Assembly (NCBI GenBank): GCA_963921795.1
Contig: OY997647.1
Location: 52,298,458 to 52,362,457 of the forward strand
Reading direction: 5' to 3'
Length of the DNA stretch: 64,000 nucleotides
Source of the DNA: Nannobrachium achirus
Lineage: Eukaryota; Chordata; Actinopteri; Myctophiformes; Myctophidae
Of the stretch, positions 22,349 to 33,910 are shown one piece after another. Under the pieces are notes generated by a model that searched no databases, was not told the origin of the DNA, and worked only from the letters and a program-made list of their open reading frames with translations. The position numbers were made by a program, and so were the translations under genes. The number at the start of each line of letters is the position of its first letter. The first letter of the stretch is position 1.

Positions 22349-23821
22349 GATGAACAGGCCTAACAGAGTGGGGTGTCATAGGCTAGGGCAGTGGTTCTCA
22401 GCCTCTTTCGGCCATCACCCCCCAAAATAATCCTGTTTGAACTGGGGACCCCCCACCTTGACAAGCACTTGGAATTGGAGGGGGTGAGACAAGACAATAC
22501 ATATTTTTTCTCTTAGTTCCACAAATACATATTTTACAGTGCAGATCTAGAAGATCTACAACCACTGGGTAAGGGAGACCACATTTGAAGTGCCCCATCC
22601 CCCCTCCTCCTGCTTACACATAAAACATTGACAACATAAAACATTGACAATTACTATGGTTGTGACTTGTGAAGACCATAGATTTACATTAACTTTTGAT
22701 TGATTGATTCATTGATTGACTTTATTGATCCAAGAAATGTACAACAATAGATTGTACTGTCTTGGTAGTCAGAAGGGCAACACAATAAGCCCTAGGGGCT
22801 TGTATCCACTGTGGTTCCATTAATATTAATGTGTGACCTGGGGGGATGACGAATAGCAATGGTCAGAACATTTCCATCACGTATGTATGTACAAGGCAAC
22901 ATGTCCAGCCTACCGGAATTTCTCTACTTATTGTACTTCCAGTTAGACTTTCAGTAGCTTAATACCAACCACTAATAATCATCACAATAATTCAGTAACG
23001 ATACAGACTTGAAAAACATGTCACGTGGATTGTGGAGGAACATGAGCATTGAACCCAATAAAACTCTGTTAGATAGCCTCTTATACCCACCAATAATCCT
23101 ATATTTTAAGTGCAGCTATAGAATCAAAGTACTGGGAGCTGATGGTAGGTGTGGCGCTCCACCTCAGCAGTCCATCTCCCAGGGGTCTAGCGCATTGTAA
23201 CGGGGACGGACTCCCGCGTGTTACCGGCTGATACCGACAATAAGCCACTCCCGACCTACTTTATAGAATCAAAACAAGGGTCCAATCCAAGTAGGGAGTG
23301 GTTGCTCTTATCTCTCCCTCAGAGCCCAGGAGGAATGCCCCAGCTTTGAACAGCATTGCAGTATTTATTAGAGAAAACTAGAATGGACCTGCCGAGGGAT
23401 TTGCTCATCAGGAATTGTAACCACTTTAACCCTGACATTCTTATTTTGTGCACATTATTATGTGCAAAAGATTTTCAAAAACTTTCAAATTACTCCAAAA
23501 TAGCAGATACAGGTGATTTCAATAACAGATTATTTAATAGTGATAATAACTTCAGTCTTTCTTTTGTATTGATTGATTGATTGATTGGTGGGCCAGTCAA
23601 AATTGTGCCACGCGACGCGGGCCTGAGTTTGAGTATCACTGCCTTAAGCAACATGATTTATATAAAACAACATGCGATGAATGAATAGATTAATTTAGCC
23701 TAATTTATGTCACATTTGTTTTTGGTTGCTTGAACACACCCAGTCCTGACTGACACAATATCTGTACAAGAAGCCACAAAGTTACATTCAGAACGTTCTA
23801 ACTTTACATGTTACCTTTCAG

Positions 23822-23905
23822 AAACTACATGATTTCCGGATTACAAGACATCGAGAAGTGTCGTCAGCAGCTTCATGAGATCAATGTTCCACTCGAGGCC
23901 TTTGA
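23822..23905 (+). CDS. MED10: MED10 coding exon 2 (residues 41-69)
   Basis: This continues the Mediator subunit 10 helical region: NYMISGLQDIEKCRQQLHEI followed by NVPLEAFE. It is preceded by acceptor TACCTTTCAG and followed by donor GTGAGT at 23906. Both boundaries are split codons (CT|A for Leu41 and GA|G for Glu69) that join cleanly to the neighbouring exons. Against the mammalian protein as I remember it, differences are conservative, for example Ile/Val and Glu/Asp. The exon is 84 nt long. Confidence 0.96.
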
Positions 23906-24001
23906 GTGAGTCACCTCTCATATTCCTGTAAACTATTATATGACCCCTTTATGAATGCAAAATTATCCATATCTATTTATTTACCAAATAAGTTCTGGGT
24001 A

Positions 24002-24058
24002 AGAAATGGATGATCTACAAGGTCACAATGCATTGAAGATTGTAGATCAGCCATTTCT
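24002..24058. repeat. hairpin module, diverged copy in MED10 intron 2
   Basis: AGAAATGGATGATCTACAA returns as TTGTAGATCAGCCATTTCT. The outer AAAATAGC words are altered in both arms together. The remainder of the 367-bp intron 2 (23906-24272) shows nothing else. Confidence 0.7.
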
Positions 24059-24272
24059 GCCGTTATTGTACGACTATGATGTTATTCATGGGTTTCATTT
24101 GTACACGGCCATGTTGAGGACCAACACAGGTGTTTCAATTTCTCTGAATGGCATAGAACTAATGTTCTCCTTTAAGAGTGTCCTTCTCGTCACGTCACTG
24201 ATATCAGACGCTGCCTGTCACACCATGTCTTTATTCTCCTGAGCTGTCAGCTGGTGTTATTTGTGTTCATAG

Positions 24273-24375
24273 GTACATCGATCAAGGTCGGAACCCTCAG
24301 CTATACACAAAGGAGTGTCTGGAGAGAGCCTTGGCTAAGAACGAGCAGGTCAAAGGAAAGATCGACACCATGACG
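24273..24375 (+). CDS. MED10: MED10 coding exon 3 (residues 69-103)
   Basis: This encodes YIDQGRNPQLYTKECLERAL followed by AKNEQVKGKIDTMT, the most conserved stretch of MED10. The acceptor AG is at 24271-24272 and the donor GTGAGA at 24376-24381. The exon ends on a complete codon (ACG, Thr103), so intron 3 is phase 0. The usual residue at the exon end is, from memory, lysine, so Thr103 is a small lineage difference. Confidence 0.96.
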
Positions 24376-25065
24376 GTGAGAAATTATTGTCTGTCAGGGT
24401 GAAATCATTCAACATTCAACCGGGCCTAATGTCGTTGTTGCAGTCTGTCGGATTGTATTGTATTGCTCAGACGTCACGTTGTATTGGAAGATGTATTTCT
24501 CTATTCTATATGCTTAAGAGTTGAGCTGTCTTGACACGCATTCCCCCACAGATACACCTACGCACAACAAACTGCAGGATGGTATGAATCAAGCTCAATC
24601 AAACTATTATTGAATTTGATAGTGTATATCTGTCACATGCTCACATGTTTATAAAGACGGTGCAGTTTGTGAAAAAGAACAGAGGAATACGAATATGGGG
24701 GGGGGGGGGGGGGGGGGGTTAGGCTATGTTTTATTCATAAAAATAAAGATATGCTGCTTCAATAGCTTTGATCACTGTTATTCATATAGATAGATACAGT
24801 AAATGGTGCACTTCAATATCTCTTCCATTTCAATCAAATGGGACGCTTTCACTCTCAGACCACTGGCACTGGCAAACATTAGTGCTTAATGTTTACCTTT
24901 TATTAGAATAGGACAAAGTATTTTGTCAGCTCCAAATCTTCCTTTCGAAGGCCACGAGTGCTTTTGGATCCCTTTTGAGTAATTGAATATTTGTATCAGG
25001 GCTTGAGACTAAGGGACTCCCGACGTCCCAGGGACGTAAAAGTAAGCAATTTACCCCGAGTGAGA

Positions 25066-25147
25066 GGACATTATGCTCTGATAATGTCCTGTGTGAGGGG
25101 GTGATCGATAACACCCTCACACAGGACATTATCAGAGCATAATGTCC
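25066..25147. repeat. inverted repeat
   Basis: GGACATTATGCTCTGATAAT returns as ATTATCAGAGCATAATGTCC. The arms are about 34 bp around a loop near CGATAACA. Confidence 0.85.
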
Positions 25148-26484
25148 GACCCCGAGTGGTAAATAGCTTTTCTACCACTTTTTTCCGTATACATGAAAGA
25201 AAACACATAGTTGTAACTTGCAAGGATATTAAGTTACAATCATTATTGCCTATAAAACTTCCGCGACGACAGCAAATAGTTCCACAAACAACATCTTCTA
25301 CTCACCACCAGATGACGCCAACTCCATGCAGAGAAAGATGTCTAGCATACAGCTAAGCTAACGTCAGTTAGAAGGACCGTTCCGGCCGTAAATAGAGGCT
25401 GTTCGCTTCCAGAAAGGCATAGGTTCAGAGAAAAGGGGCTTTAAAGTTGGCGGATTGCATTGGATCCAAATAAATCGGCGACGTCGTACGCACGTTAGTA
25501 AACATAGGACCGCTACGACCGTCATATGTTGGTTGGGGGAAAGGTGTTCCGACTACCTCCTGAAGTCCCCGGATGTACACTGAGGCGCATTGATCTCGTC
25601 CTCACACAACTGCGGCGGTTGTTCTGCCATAACCTCCGGAATTTAGCCAATCAGAATCCAGTATTTGAACATGTGACTAGAAAAAGTGGTAGAAATATAT
25701 ATTTGGGACGCAAATTAATCTCCCCTGGGACGCAGACGGGACGTAGAGGATTCTTTTTGAGCCAACGGCGTGTATCAATGTCACTGCTCAAATGATGTGC
25801 AAACTCGCAGCATGAGAGACACAGAAAATAAATATGATGTAATCAGAAAAAGCCTGTGTCCTACGACGCATATTTTTAATCCAGGACTCATTAAGCCACT
25901 CGACAGCGTCCCTCGGACGCATACAACCTTTCATCCATGCGAGAGTCTGACAGGGGGACATTCGCTCTGTGTTAGCCTCTTGCTAACGTAAGCTACTTTC
26001 TCCCAGGGTCAGTCTGAGGCTCATAAAGTAATTAAGTCATAAAAAGGCTAGTTTTCAAAGCGGAGAATCTAACTATCTGTGATTTACAACCGCCGTACGT
26101 TCTAGCGAGCGTCTCTGTCTATGAACGTCCTATCGTGTGTCGCTCTCCCAAGCGCTCCCAAGCCGCAGTGTGTCCCAGTGTTGCCTTGTGCGCGCGTGTG
26201 TGTGTGTGTGAGTGAGTGACAGTGAGTATGTGCGTGTACGCATGCATGCTCGGCTAGCTAGCACCAGTGGTGCAAAAAAGTACTCAAATGTTTACTTGAG
26301 TAAAAGTATCAAATACAGCAATGCAGAAATACTCGTTACAAGTAAAAGTCCGTAATTCATTTTACTTGAGTAAAAGTACAAAAGTATTGGAATAAAAATA
26401 TACCTAAGTACTAAAAGTAGGCTACTCATCCATAATATCCTGTTTCACAGATACAGAAATTAATAAAAATCCTGTGGTTAATGT

Positions 26485-27020
26485 TAGCTCCTTTCGGAAC
26501 CCCTCACTCCACTGCTACGCAGCTCCGAGATGGGGTTCCTACTGGTCGGCTGCCGAAATCCTGTTGTTGGATCCACGATCCGCCGTTAGCGATCACTTCT
26601 TACCTTTGTTGAACACTCTATCCAAAAAGTAACCGGCCTATGTGAAAGTATAATCGTTTTACTTTTTAAGCGTGGAACAACCTCGTGGCTGTGAGCATTT
26701 GACCAAATCGCGGAGGCAACAGTCTGGCCACGCGAGACTACAACGGGGGAAAACACGGGTAAACACAGAGCCGGCTGGTCTTTCGAGCGATATAAAGTCT
26801 TCATTTCACCCCAGTGCTTCGAGGTTGTTCCACGCTTAAAAAGTAAAACGATTATACTTTCACATAGGCCGGTTACTTTTTGGATAGAGTGTTCAACAAA
26901 GGTAAGAAGTGATCGCTAACGGCGGATCGTGGATCCAACAACAGGATTTCGGCAGCCGACCAGTAGGAACCCCATCTCGGAGCTGCGTAGCAGTGGAGTG
27001 AGGGGTTCCGAAAGGAGCTA
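26485..27020. mobile_element. element with 201-bp perfect terminal inverted repeats and 9-bp target duplication
   Basis: Positions 26485-26685 and 26820-27020 are exact reverse complements by eye, with no indel. The ends are TAGCTCCTTTCGG and CCGAAAGGAGCTA. A 134-bp unpaired centre lies between. GGTTAATGT flanks both sides (26476-26484 and 27021-27029). Long TIRs with 9-bp duplications fit Mutator-like elements best, but the family is inferred from architecture. It has no coding capacity. Confidence 0.8.
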
Positions 27021-27173
27021 GGTTAATGTATACTTCCCAAAATACCTAAAGCTTCAAATAATTGTAGTGTGTAGGCCTACTTAACATTTTAAGTAGGGTA
27101 GCCTACTTAAGACCTTTTTAATAGGCCCTACCACAAGAAAATAAAAAAATCACACTTGTGTGAACTGAGCGGT

Positions 27174-27231
<58 letters not shown>
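27174..27231. repeat. (GT)n microsatellite
   Basis: A perfect GT array. The following GCGCCCCTCCCTTAACATGT also occurs inverted near 13.60-13.63 kb, so the array belongs to a dispersed repeat. Confidence 0.9.
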
Positions 27232-27232
<1 letters not shown>

Positions 27233-28199
27233 AACAGCGCCCCTCCCTTAACATGTGTGGTCAGAAAAGGTTACTGCAGGCTACAGACAGACACGGAGAC
27301 ACGGAGACAGACAGACCCACACACACGGCCACGTATAGGAGCGTTGTGACCACCGCTCAAAAAGACCATTACTGCATAATCAACACACTATGTTATTTAA
27401 AAAAAAAATGATTATTAGCCAAATTGTAAAAATAAAATAAAGAGGCAAACATTTTGTAAAAAGCCGATCTAAGAGCTCACAACGCTCATTTTTTTTTATT
27501 ATTGAGGACCCATACATTTCTTTTAATAAATATTATTATAATAGTAATTCTAATAGACCTGCATTAATTTTTTTGGGACGGATTACATTCATTTGGGGAC
27601 GGTTTAATTTGTATTTTGGGACGGTCCCGGGACGTAGGTGAAAAAAGTTAGTCTGGAGCCCTGATTTGTATTTACATTAAGTAGACAGTGTAACAATTAA
27701 AAAAACAACAAAATGGATAAAAACACCAAAAAGCCATAATCTTGTTTCCATTGTGGTCCCCCCAAAACAGTGTGGCTAACATCTCATAGCCCGAGGAGAC
27801 ATCGATTGCAGTGTCCGAATAACTGAACAGTAAAAGGATATAAATTCTTACTTCAAGTGTAAAACCTCACCAGATATCGCTCCCAGCAGCTTGGTATTGG
27901 AATTTTAGATTATGGGTCTTTTGAATAGGCTTTTGGTTAAAGGCATGCCCTAAAATAATGTTTGTGTTAACACAGGCTTATGGGATTTTTGTTTTGTTTT
28001 CTTAATGTTTTTTTTTCTTTTCTGCTAGTTGCTTCCAACTACAGACGTTGTCAGGGACATTATTACATATCACGCTGAACAGCAACAACTTTTTATTTTA
28101 TGCAAAAAGAAACAAAAGTATTTATTAAATGTCACTTTGAAGAAGAAAGTACTTATAATGTACAATATTAATTAAACATTTTCATCATTGTTGTTGCAG

Positions 28200-28295
28200 A
28201 AATTCAAGAGCCTTTTAATCTCGGAGCTTGGCAAAGTCTTCCCAGAGGAGATGGCCAAATATAAGGCCATACATGGAGATGACCCCCCGTCCTAG
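28200..28295 (+). CDS. MED10: MED10 coding exon 4 and stop (residues 104-134)
   Basis: The last exon encodes KFKSLLISELGKVFPEEMAK followed by YKAIHGDDPPS and a TAG stop at 28293-28295. The C-terminal DDPPS matches the conserved DHPPS-type ending of the family. The four exons total 405 nt (134 residues plus stop), about one residue shorter than the human protein as I recall it. The frame is intact throughout, so this is a functional-looking gene. Confidence 0.96.
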   Translation, partial: KFKSLLISELGKVFPEEMAKYKAIHGDDPPS

Positions 28296-29275
28296 CGCCC
28301 CCCTGACTCCTGAAATCAACGCCTTCATGGTGGGTGGTGGCTGCCAACAGAATATTAACCACACAAACCTCACCTCCCAAAGCTTGTGAGCTTGTAGATT
28401 GGCTATTTTCGGCAAAGACACTTGGTGTAGAGGGGATAAAAGGAGGGGGCCAAGTACAAACCCTTGGGGGACACCAGGTCAACGAAGTATATGGGGTTAA
28501 TTTAAAAGTAATTATCATGGTGTTTTTCTGTGTGTGCGTGTGTGTGTGTCGTTTAGTTTTTGCTTTGGTTGTTGCTGACTACGATCCTGTGGGACAAGCT
28601 TTAATTTCAGCTCAGCAGCCATATTTCTGACTCCATTAATCACCTCTATTTTGTTTTCGTGAAAATTGGAATTTTTCTATTTGAAGGAACTCGATCAGAG
28701 CGTTGATATGTAAAATGTTAAACAGCTGAGCTCATCCCTAGCCAATACACATTAATTTCAAACTGTTTACGTGGTATAGTTTGAACTGTTTGTACTGGAT
28801 CTCTCTCGCGCTCTCTGGTGTTACAGCATGCTGTTATAGAAGAGAAAGTCATTTCTGCAGTGGGTTGGCAAGAACTTGTTAGGAGTTATGCTGCTTTTTT
28901 TAATGACCACATTGATGTCATGTCTGAAAATATGGTGTTGGCAACAGAATGTCTTTAACCCAACTGTACAGTAGATAGATTTGGGTTTCTGCAGTTCTGA
29001 GGAAATTTCATCCACTATTTGTACATATGTTTATACAATATTTCAGTGTCCTTTTTAAAACCTTGTCTCAGTGTCCAACATAGCAAGTTTATACCGCAAT
29101 TCATACCGTTTTGTATCCAACTCAGGTTTCTGACAGCCATGAAAACTGAATGCAAATGTTCTGTGTGTAGTAATTTTGCGCCTGACAAATTGACATTGCC
29201 AGAAAGCATAATTAACCCTTTCTTTGTTATGTATTTGCATTATAATTTTGGTTAATAAATCAGCCTCTTTTTTGA
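28296..29275 (+). other. MED10: probable MED10 3' UTR
   Basis: The region after the stop runs to an AATAAA at 29254-29259 with T-rich sequence following. The first 230 bases include a transposon fragment with half of the hairpin module (28380-28411), so part of the UTR is transposon-derived. The transcript end is inferred from the signal alone. Confidence 0.5.
28380..28411. repeat. half hairpin module in the MED10 3' UTR
   Basis: AGCTTGTGAGCTTGTAGATT then GGCTATTTTCGG is the right arm of the module; the left arm is missing. It is followed by a CTTGGTGTAGAGGGG word shared, inverted, with the element at 48.5 kb. Confidence 0.6.
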
Positions 29276-30598
29276 GTGAAATTTAGTTTGGCAAATTTTA
29301 TTGGCACCAGTTTAAATTCAGTTTCATTACATTTGTGTATGCAACATATTCTGTTCATAAGAAGATTCTTATCTGTATGCATACGATTCTCACTACGTGA
29401 AAAGTTTGCTACAGTAATATTGTGTATTTCTTTGTACATTATATGAGAGCATGCTAAAGGATCATAGACTGTATAAAAGATATGGACAAAGCGAAGCCAT
29501 TGGTTTCTATGCAGCGCAAATGACACAATATGGGTCCTTGGCATGGGTGTTGCCATCATAGATTGTAAAGGCACCAGAGGATGCTATTGGCTGCCAATGG
29601 TCACGTGCAACCGCAGAGATACATGGGAGAATGTGGTCGGAGCCTCCCGAAATACAGCACACAAAGAAGAACACAGCCGGCTGGTATCAATTTAGTTGGC
29701 CACGCCCCCCCGCAACTTTATCATCAATTTTAACATAAATGGGACCTTATTTTCACAAAACGCATATGATCGTGATTGAAAGGCAATTTTTAACTAGCGA
29801 TAGGAACCATAAAGTATTTATGAAAATGTTAATTAATAAGGTTAGAAAACGAAAGGGGAAAATGAATGGGGTCCAATGGAGAACAATTCTTTTTGCGATC
29901 GGCCGGGGGGGAAAACAGCGCAACTAGCGGCCAATCATAGGAAGTTTTAGTTTCGTATTGGAGTCATTTTAAATCGGCGGAACTATGCCCCTGTAAAGGA
30001 TGCTAGCAGTAAAATATCAGACAATAAGAACGTTATCCACTAGCCTAACTACCCTGAAAAGTAAGTTTAATATACCGTAATTCTCCAATGACATTTTGGT
30101 GTCTTATTATTGTCTTGTATTGTTGTCCTGTCCAAGCATCCCTATTTCAGACCACCAATTTATGCTCAGTCGTGCAACGGTGTCACGTGCAGAAAATACC
30201 CGGTCTATTGTATATCTACTGTTGTAATAAAAGGTTACAATTCCTATGTAGTGACTTGAAAAGTAGAACGACATTTTAAACAATAATAGTACTGTGTGAT
30301 ATAATGCTCTTTGGAACTGTTAATCCTTTATTTGCAGGAATGGAACTATTTAATGGGCGTTGTTCAAATTGGTTGCCTTCACTGAATCCCTTTTTATGAC
30401 ATCTCATCCAAATACTGGCTTGTGATGTCCATGTTAATACAGTACAGCCAGGAAGAGAGGGAAACGCAAGCCACCAGCTAACAGGTTAGTTGCAAGTGAT
30501 ATTTCTTGTTCAAACGTTTTTTCTTTTTTTTTTGTAACGCAACATTGTCGTCTAAATCAGGATATAAACTGTTTTATCGACAGTCTTTGTCTCATATG

Positions 30599-30789
30599 TT
30601 AAAGGAGTAGATCACCCCCGAAATGACTTTTTCTATTGACTAGTAAGACGCCTCAGGCCGACAAGCGACCTCGCCCATGGTAAACTGCGACCTTCGGTCG
30701 CAATTACTCACGCCATGGAGACTTTAGTCCAATAATATGTAATGGTAATCAAAAGAAAAGTCACTGTGGGGCTGAACTACACCTTTTAA
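30599..30789. mobile_element. TTAA-type MITE (TTAAAGGAGTAG family), copy 1
   Basis: It is bounded by TTAA at 30599-30602 and 30786-30789. The left end TTAAAGGAGTAGATCACCCC matches the copy at 55158-55435. The interior contains the palindromic word GCGACCTTCGGTCGC, which also occurs in the CArG-box elements. Confidence 0.65.
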
Positions 30790-30863
30790 GTTGAGCTGTT
30801 CTTCTACCTCCACATGCAGTTGGAGTTCTGTATTGTACTTTAGTTCTGACCTGAAATATGAGG

Positions 30864-31489
30864 TTAAAGGGATATTACACTTTCAAAGTCATTTTATCGT
30901 CTAATCAGGCTTTTATGAACACCCTGAACAGTTTTTAATTTGCTTGATTCAATATTTAGATATTTGATGTAAATGTTACCAGCTCCAACACGCCCAGGCC
31001 CTCTCCACATACACACCCATTGTAACTTCAAACTCCATTTTAACCATGATAGATTCATTAAAAACACACATTATTTTTTTCTGGTGACTCACAATACCCT
31101 CCTAATACGTGAGCAGCCCGTGTTTTTTCAATAACTTTTTTCATTTATTTTCAATAAAATATTATTGTATTTAATGTTTTCCATTTTCCCAAAGAATTAT
31201 TAAAAATAAAAGAAAAAGGTTATTGAAAAAACACGGTCTGCTCACGTATTAGGAGGGTATTATGAGTCACCAGAAAAAATAATGTGTGTTTTTAATGAAT
31301 CTATCATGGTTAAAATGGAGTTTGAAGTTACAATGGGTGTGTATGTGGAGAGGGCCTGGGCGTGTTGGAGCTGGTAACATTTACATCAAATATCTAAATA
31401 CTGAATGAAGCAAATTAAAAACTGTTCAGGGTGTTCATACAAGCCTGATTAGACCTAAAAGTTTGTTTGAAAGTGTAATATCCCTTTAA
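30864..31489. mobile_element. TTAA-type fold-back element with ~277-bp arms
   Basis: The ends TTAAAGGGATATTACACTTT and AAAGTGTAATATCCCTTTAA are exact inverted copies. Pairing continues through about 277 bp on each side (30864-31140 and 31213-31489) with a few mismatches, leaving a short AT-rich centre. TTAA at both ends suits piggyBac- or Kolobok-type insertion. There is no coding capacity. Confidence 0.8.
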
Positions 31490-32671
31490 CTAAAATGTGT
31501 CAGTAGGACCTTATCTGCGGCGGTAACATGAGTAAATGTGTCAGTACCCTACACAGGTCCCTGGTGACTTTGTTATGAACTTGTAGAGAAGTGGTTATTG
31601 TGAAATATATACCAGTGAAAGATAATATCAAAAATAACTTGAAAAAGTTACAAAGTATGACTTTAAAAAAAAGCAGAATCCATCCAGTCTGACAGCACAC
31701 ACTCCTTGCACCTAGGGTTACACAACTTGTGTCTTTGTGTTCCCGTTTCATGTACTCGTGAGCCGCAAACCAACTGGTTGTTCAGTTTTTTTCTTATTAC
31801 AATATACTGTATATAATGTAACATCACCCGAATGGTTCATGTACACTTCACAACAAATCATAGAACACAAAACAAGCACAGAATACAAAGTGTGCCTGCA
31901 TGTTTGATAAAACAATCAATATTGCTATTTAATTTCACTACTGAAACTCTAAACAATAAAATGTAGTATCAGCTCAACCACCCAACCATGTCTGTCTGGT
32001 AAAGATAGCTTTAACCTTGTAAAACATTTGAACTTAAAATCTTAGTAGTGCTGAAACATGAGTAAATGTGTCAGTGGGACAAATGCAGATGTGAGCTGGG
32101 TGTCACAATGCCTCAGTGACATCACTTGACAGGGTCATGCAGGTCATGTGTCTGCGGGTGTCAAGTGAAACTGCACTGCGCGCGTGTGCGCCTACATGTC
32201 TGTGTGCAGGCCGGGGGGACAGATGCTCCAGAACCACCTCCCCGTCACCAGAACAGACCGCAGCCCAACACGCCTCCTCGCTCCACCTTCTGGGGGATTA
32301 AGCCCAATGACAGACACGCCCCACTGACCCTGAAGGCCCGTCCTCTGGGACAGAGGGAGGGGGAAATGAGCCCCATTACCGGTTTTTGATCTGTGTTGCT
32401 GATGATGCAGCATGGTAATAGAGACACTAGCCATCTTTCATCTGTGTCTCTTGAACAGGTGTGTAAGCTATGTTTCGGGGAAGATGGCTGCCGACAGCAG
32501 GCACGGAGCAGGAACGGAGCGTGTAACACGCAACAAATTTCGCTTGCTCGGCAGTGTCTCACGTGGATCAAATCCGCTTGAGACGACGTGCCTCCGTCGT
32601 CTCCACTGAAAACAAGCTTTCCCTTACATCTCCCCTTCTACGTAAACAATAACAGCTTCCGGTTACCATAA

Positions 32672-33183
32672 GGCGGGGGTGGGCAATAATCTTTTCCATG
32701 GGGCCACATGGAAAAGAAAATATTGTGGAGGGCCGGGCCAAAAGGCACATCCCTGCAAGATGTGCTCCCCGCAAACTAAACACACAGCTATACCTCCGAC
32801 TTTGGTAAATAAATACTTTTTAAAGTCCAATTGTTGTTGAAAACCTGGCATTCGGCATCGACTTTTCTTTTTTTTGCCACTTTAGACATTTTTGATGGGT
32901 AAGGTAAGGCAGGTCGTCTTGACGTGACCAGTCTGACCACCTACTTGTTATTGAGACAACATCAATGATCACGCACACAAGCAGATGTATGCATTGCGTC
33001 CGTCCATATGTACGTGAATACAAAAAACTACAAAATAAAAGAAATGCAGCTTTGGTCCATGCATGGGGTAAAATTTGAAAATGTGTTTATTTTGTAATTT
33101 GCCATTAACCCTATACAAGGGCCGGTCAGAGTGAACCAAGGAGCCGCATACGGCCCCCGGGCCGCACAATGCCCAGGTCTGCC
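32672..33183. mobile_element. hAT-like element (GGGTGGGCAA family)
   Basis: The left GGGGGTGGGCAATAATC and right AATGCCCAGGTCTGCC ends, and the GGGCCACATGG/CGGCCCCCGGGCCGCAC blocks, resemble the element at 4735-5102. Confidence 0.55.
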
Positions 33184-33455
33184 ATTAGGGGATGATCGTT
33201 TACTGTAGATATGCAATTACACTATTATCACTGAAGAAAGGTGGATGAATATACCCTAAGTGCAATATCATTGCCAATGATCTATCTATGGATTGCTTTT
33301 GCACTCTGTAATAAACCGCCACTAATCCGAAGAAGATCTGTCATCTTTGAATCAATTGTTCTTTCCTCTCAATAGCTTGTAAAAGCTCCTGTATGAACAC
33401 TGCCGATGAAGTAATACTAATAAATGAAGCTTAGGTTTTCATACTGTATGTCCAG

Positions 33456-33910
33456 TAGGGCATTCATGAATAGTGATTTTTAGTATTCGAATTATTCGAC
33501 CTCAAAGTATTCGAATATTCGACAGGACTGGCTAAACTGGCAAATATTAAGTAAGCAAGAGGCGGACATTGTGAAAATAGCCGATCTACATGCTCACAAC
33601 GCCTCGCGTTGTGAGCATGTAGATCTGCTATTTTCACAATATTTATCTGCGGAACCAAGTGCTTGTCAGGGTGGGGGTCCCCAGTTCATATATGTTTATT
33701 TTGGGGGTCACGGCCTAAAAAGGTTTGAGAACCTGGTATAGAGCATTAACAAATTCATCCTCCAGGGGCATTGACAACTCATTCTTGTGACTTCCTATCT
33801 AGCCAAGCTTTATAAACTATAGAGAAAACAATAACAATAAGCGAATATTCGACTCCGGTGAACAACGTCGAATAGTGACTTTGATATTCGAATATTTGGT
33901 GAATGCCCTA
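33456..33910. mobile_element. hAT-like element (TAGGGCATTCA family) with a nested hairpin element
   Basis: The ends TAGGGCATTCATGAATAG and TTTGGTGAATGCCCTA are terminal inverted repeats. ATGTCCAG (33448-33455) and AAGTCCAG (33911-33918) look like an 8-bp target duplication with one mismatch. A second element ending TTTGAGAACCTGG (about 33738) and carrying the hairpin is nested inside. Confidence 0.7.
33568..33640. repeat. hairpin module, copy in the TAGGGC element (CATGCTCAC subfamily)
   Basis: ATTGTGAAAATAGCCGATCT returns as AGATCTGCTATTTTCACAAT, with inner ACATGCTCACAACGC/GCGTTGTGAGCATGT arms and a 3-nt loop. The stem is about 35 bp, nearly perfect. Confidence 0.9.

Larger units (their letters stand above)
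19969..23821 (+). other. MED10: MED10 intron 1
   Basis: A 3.85 kb intron in phase 2. It holds a CAGTGGTGGAAAAAG-type element (19985-20570), a 20311-20398 inverted repeat, a poly-C run (about 20947-20965), a TTTATTGGCATG LINE-tail-like stretch (20966-21090), a GC-rich block of unknown origin (21100-21700), a CT/CA microsatellite and hAT-like debris near 22390. No other gene is seen. Confidence 0.85.
24997..27663. mobile_element. 2.67 kb hAT-type non-autonomous element with 8-bp target duplication
   Basis: The ends CAGGGCTTGAGACTAA and TTAGTCTGGAGCCCTG are terminal inverted repeats. A perfect 8-bp direct repeat ATTTGTAT flanks both sides (24989-24996 and 27664-27671), the size made by hAT transposases. 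No transposase frame is present. It contains an 82-bp inverted repeat (25066-25147), part of a CAGTGGTG-type element (from 26265), the long-TIR element 26485-27020 and a GT array. Confidence 0.8.
24376..28199 (+). other. MED10: MED10 intron 3
   Basis: A 3.8 kb intron dominated by one 2.67 kb hAT-like insertion (24997-27663), itself hosting further elements. A run of about 20 G lies at 24698-24718. The last 530 bases before the acceptor TTGTTGCAG are AT-rich and unremarkable. Confidence 0.85.

Noticed and set aside
25526..25795. 89-residue frame inside the 2.67 kb hAT element
   Set aside because: I looked for transposase signatures; none of the hAT dimerisation or catalytic motifs is present.
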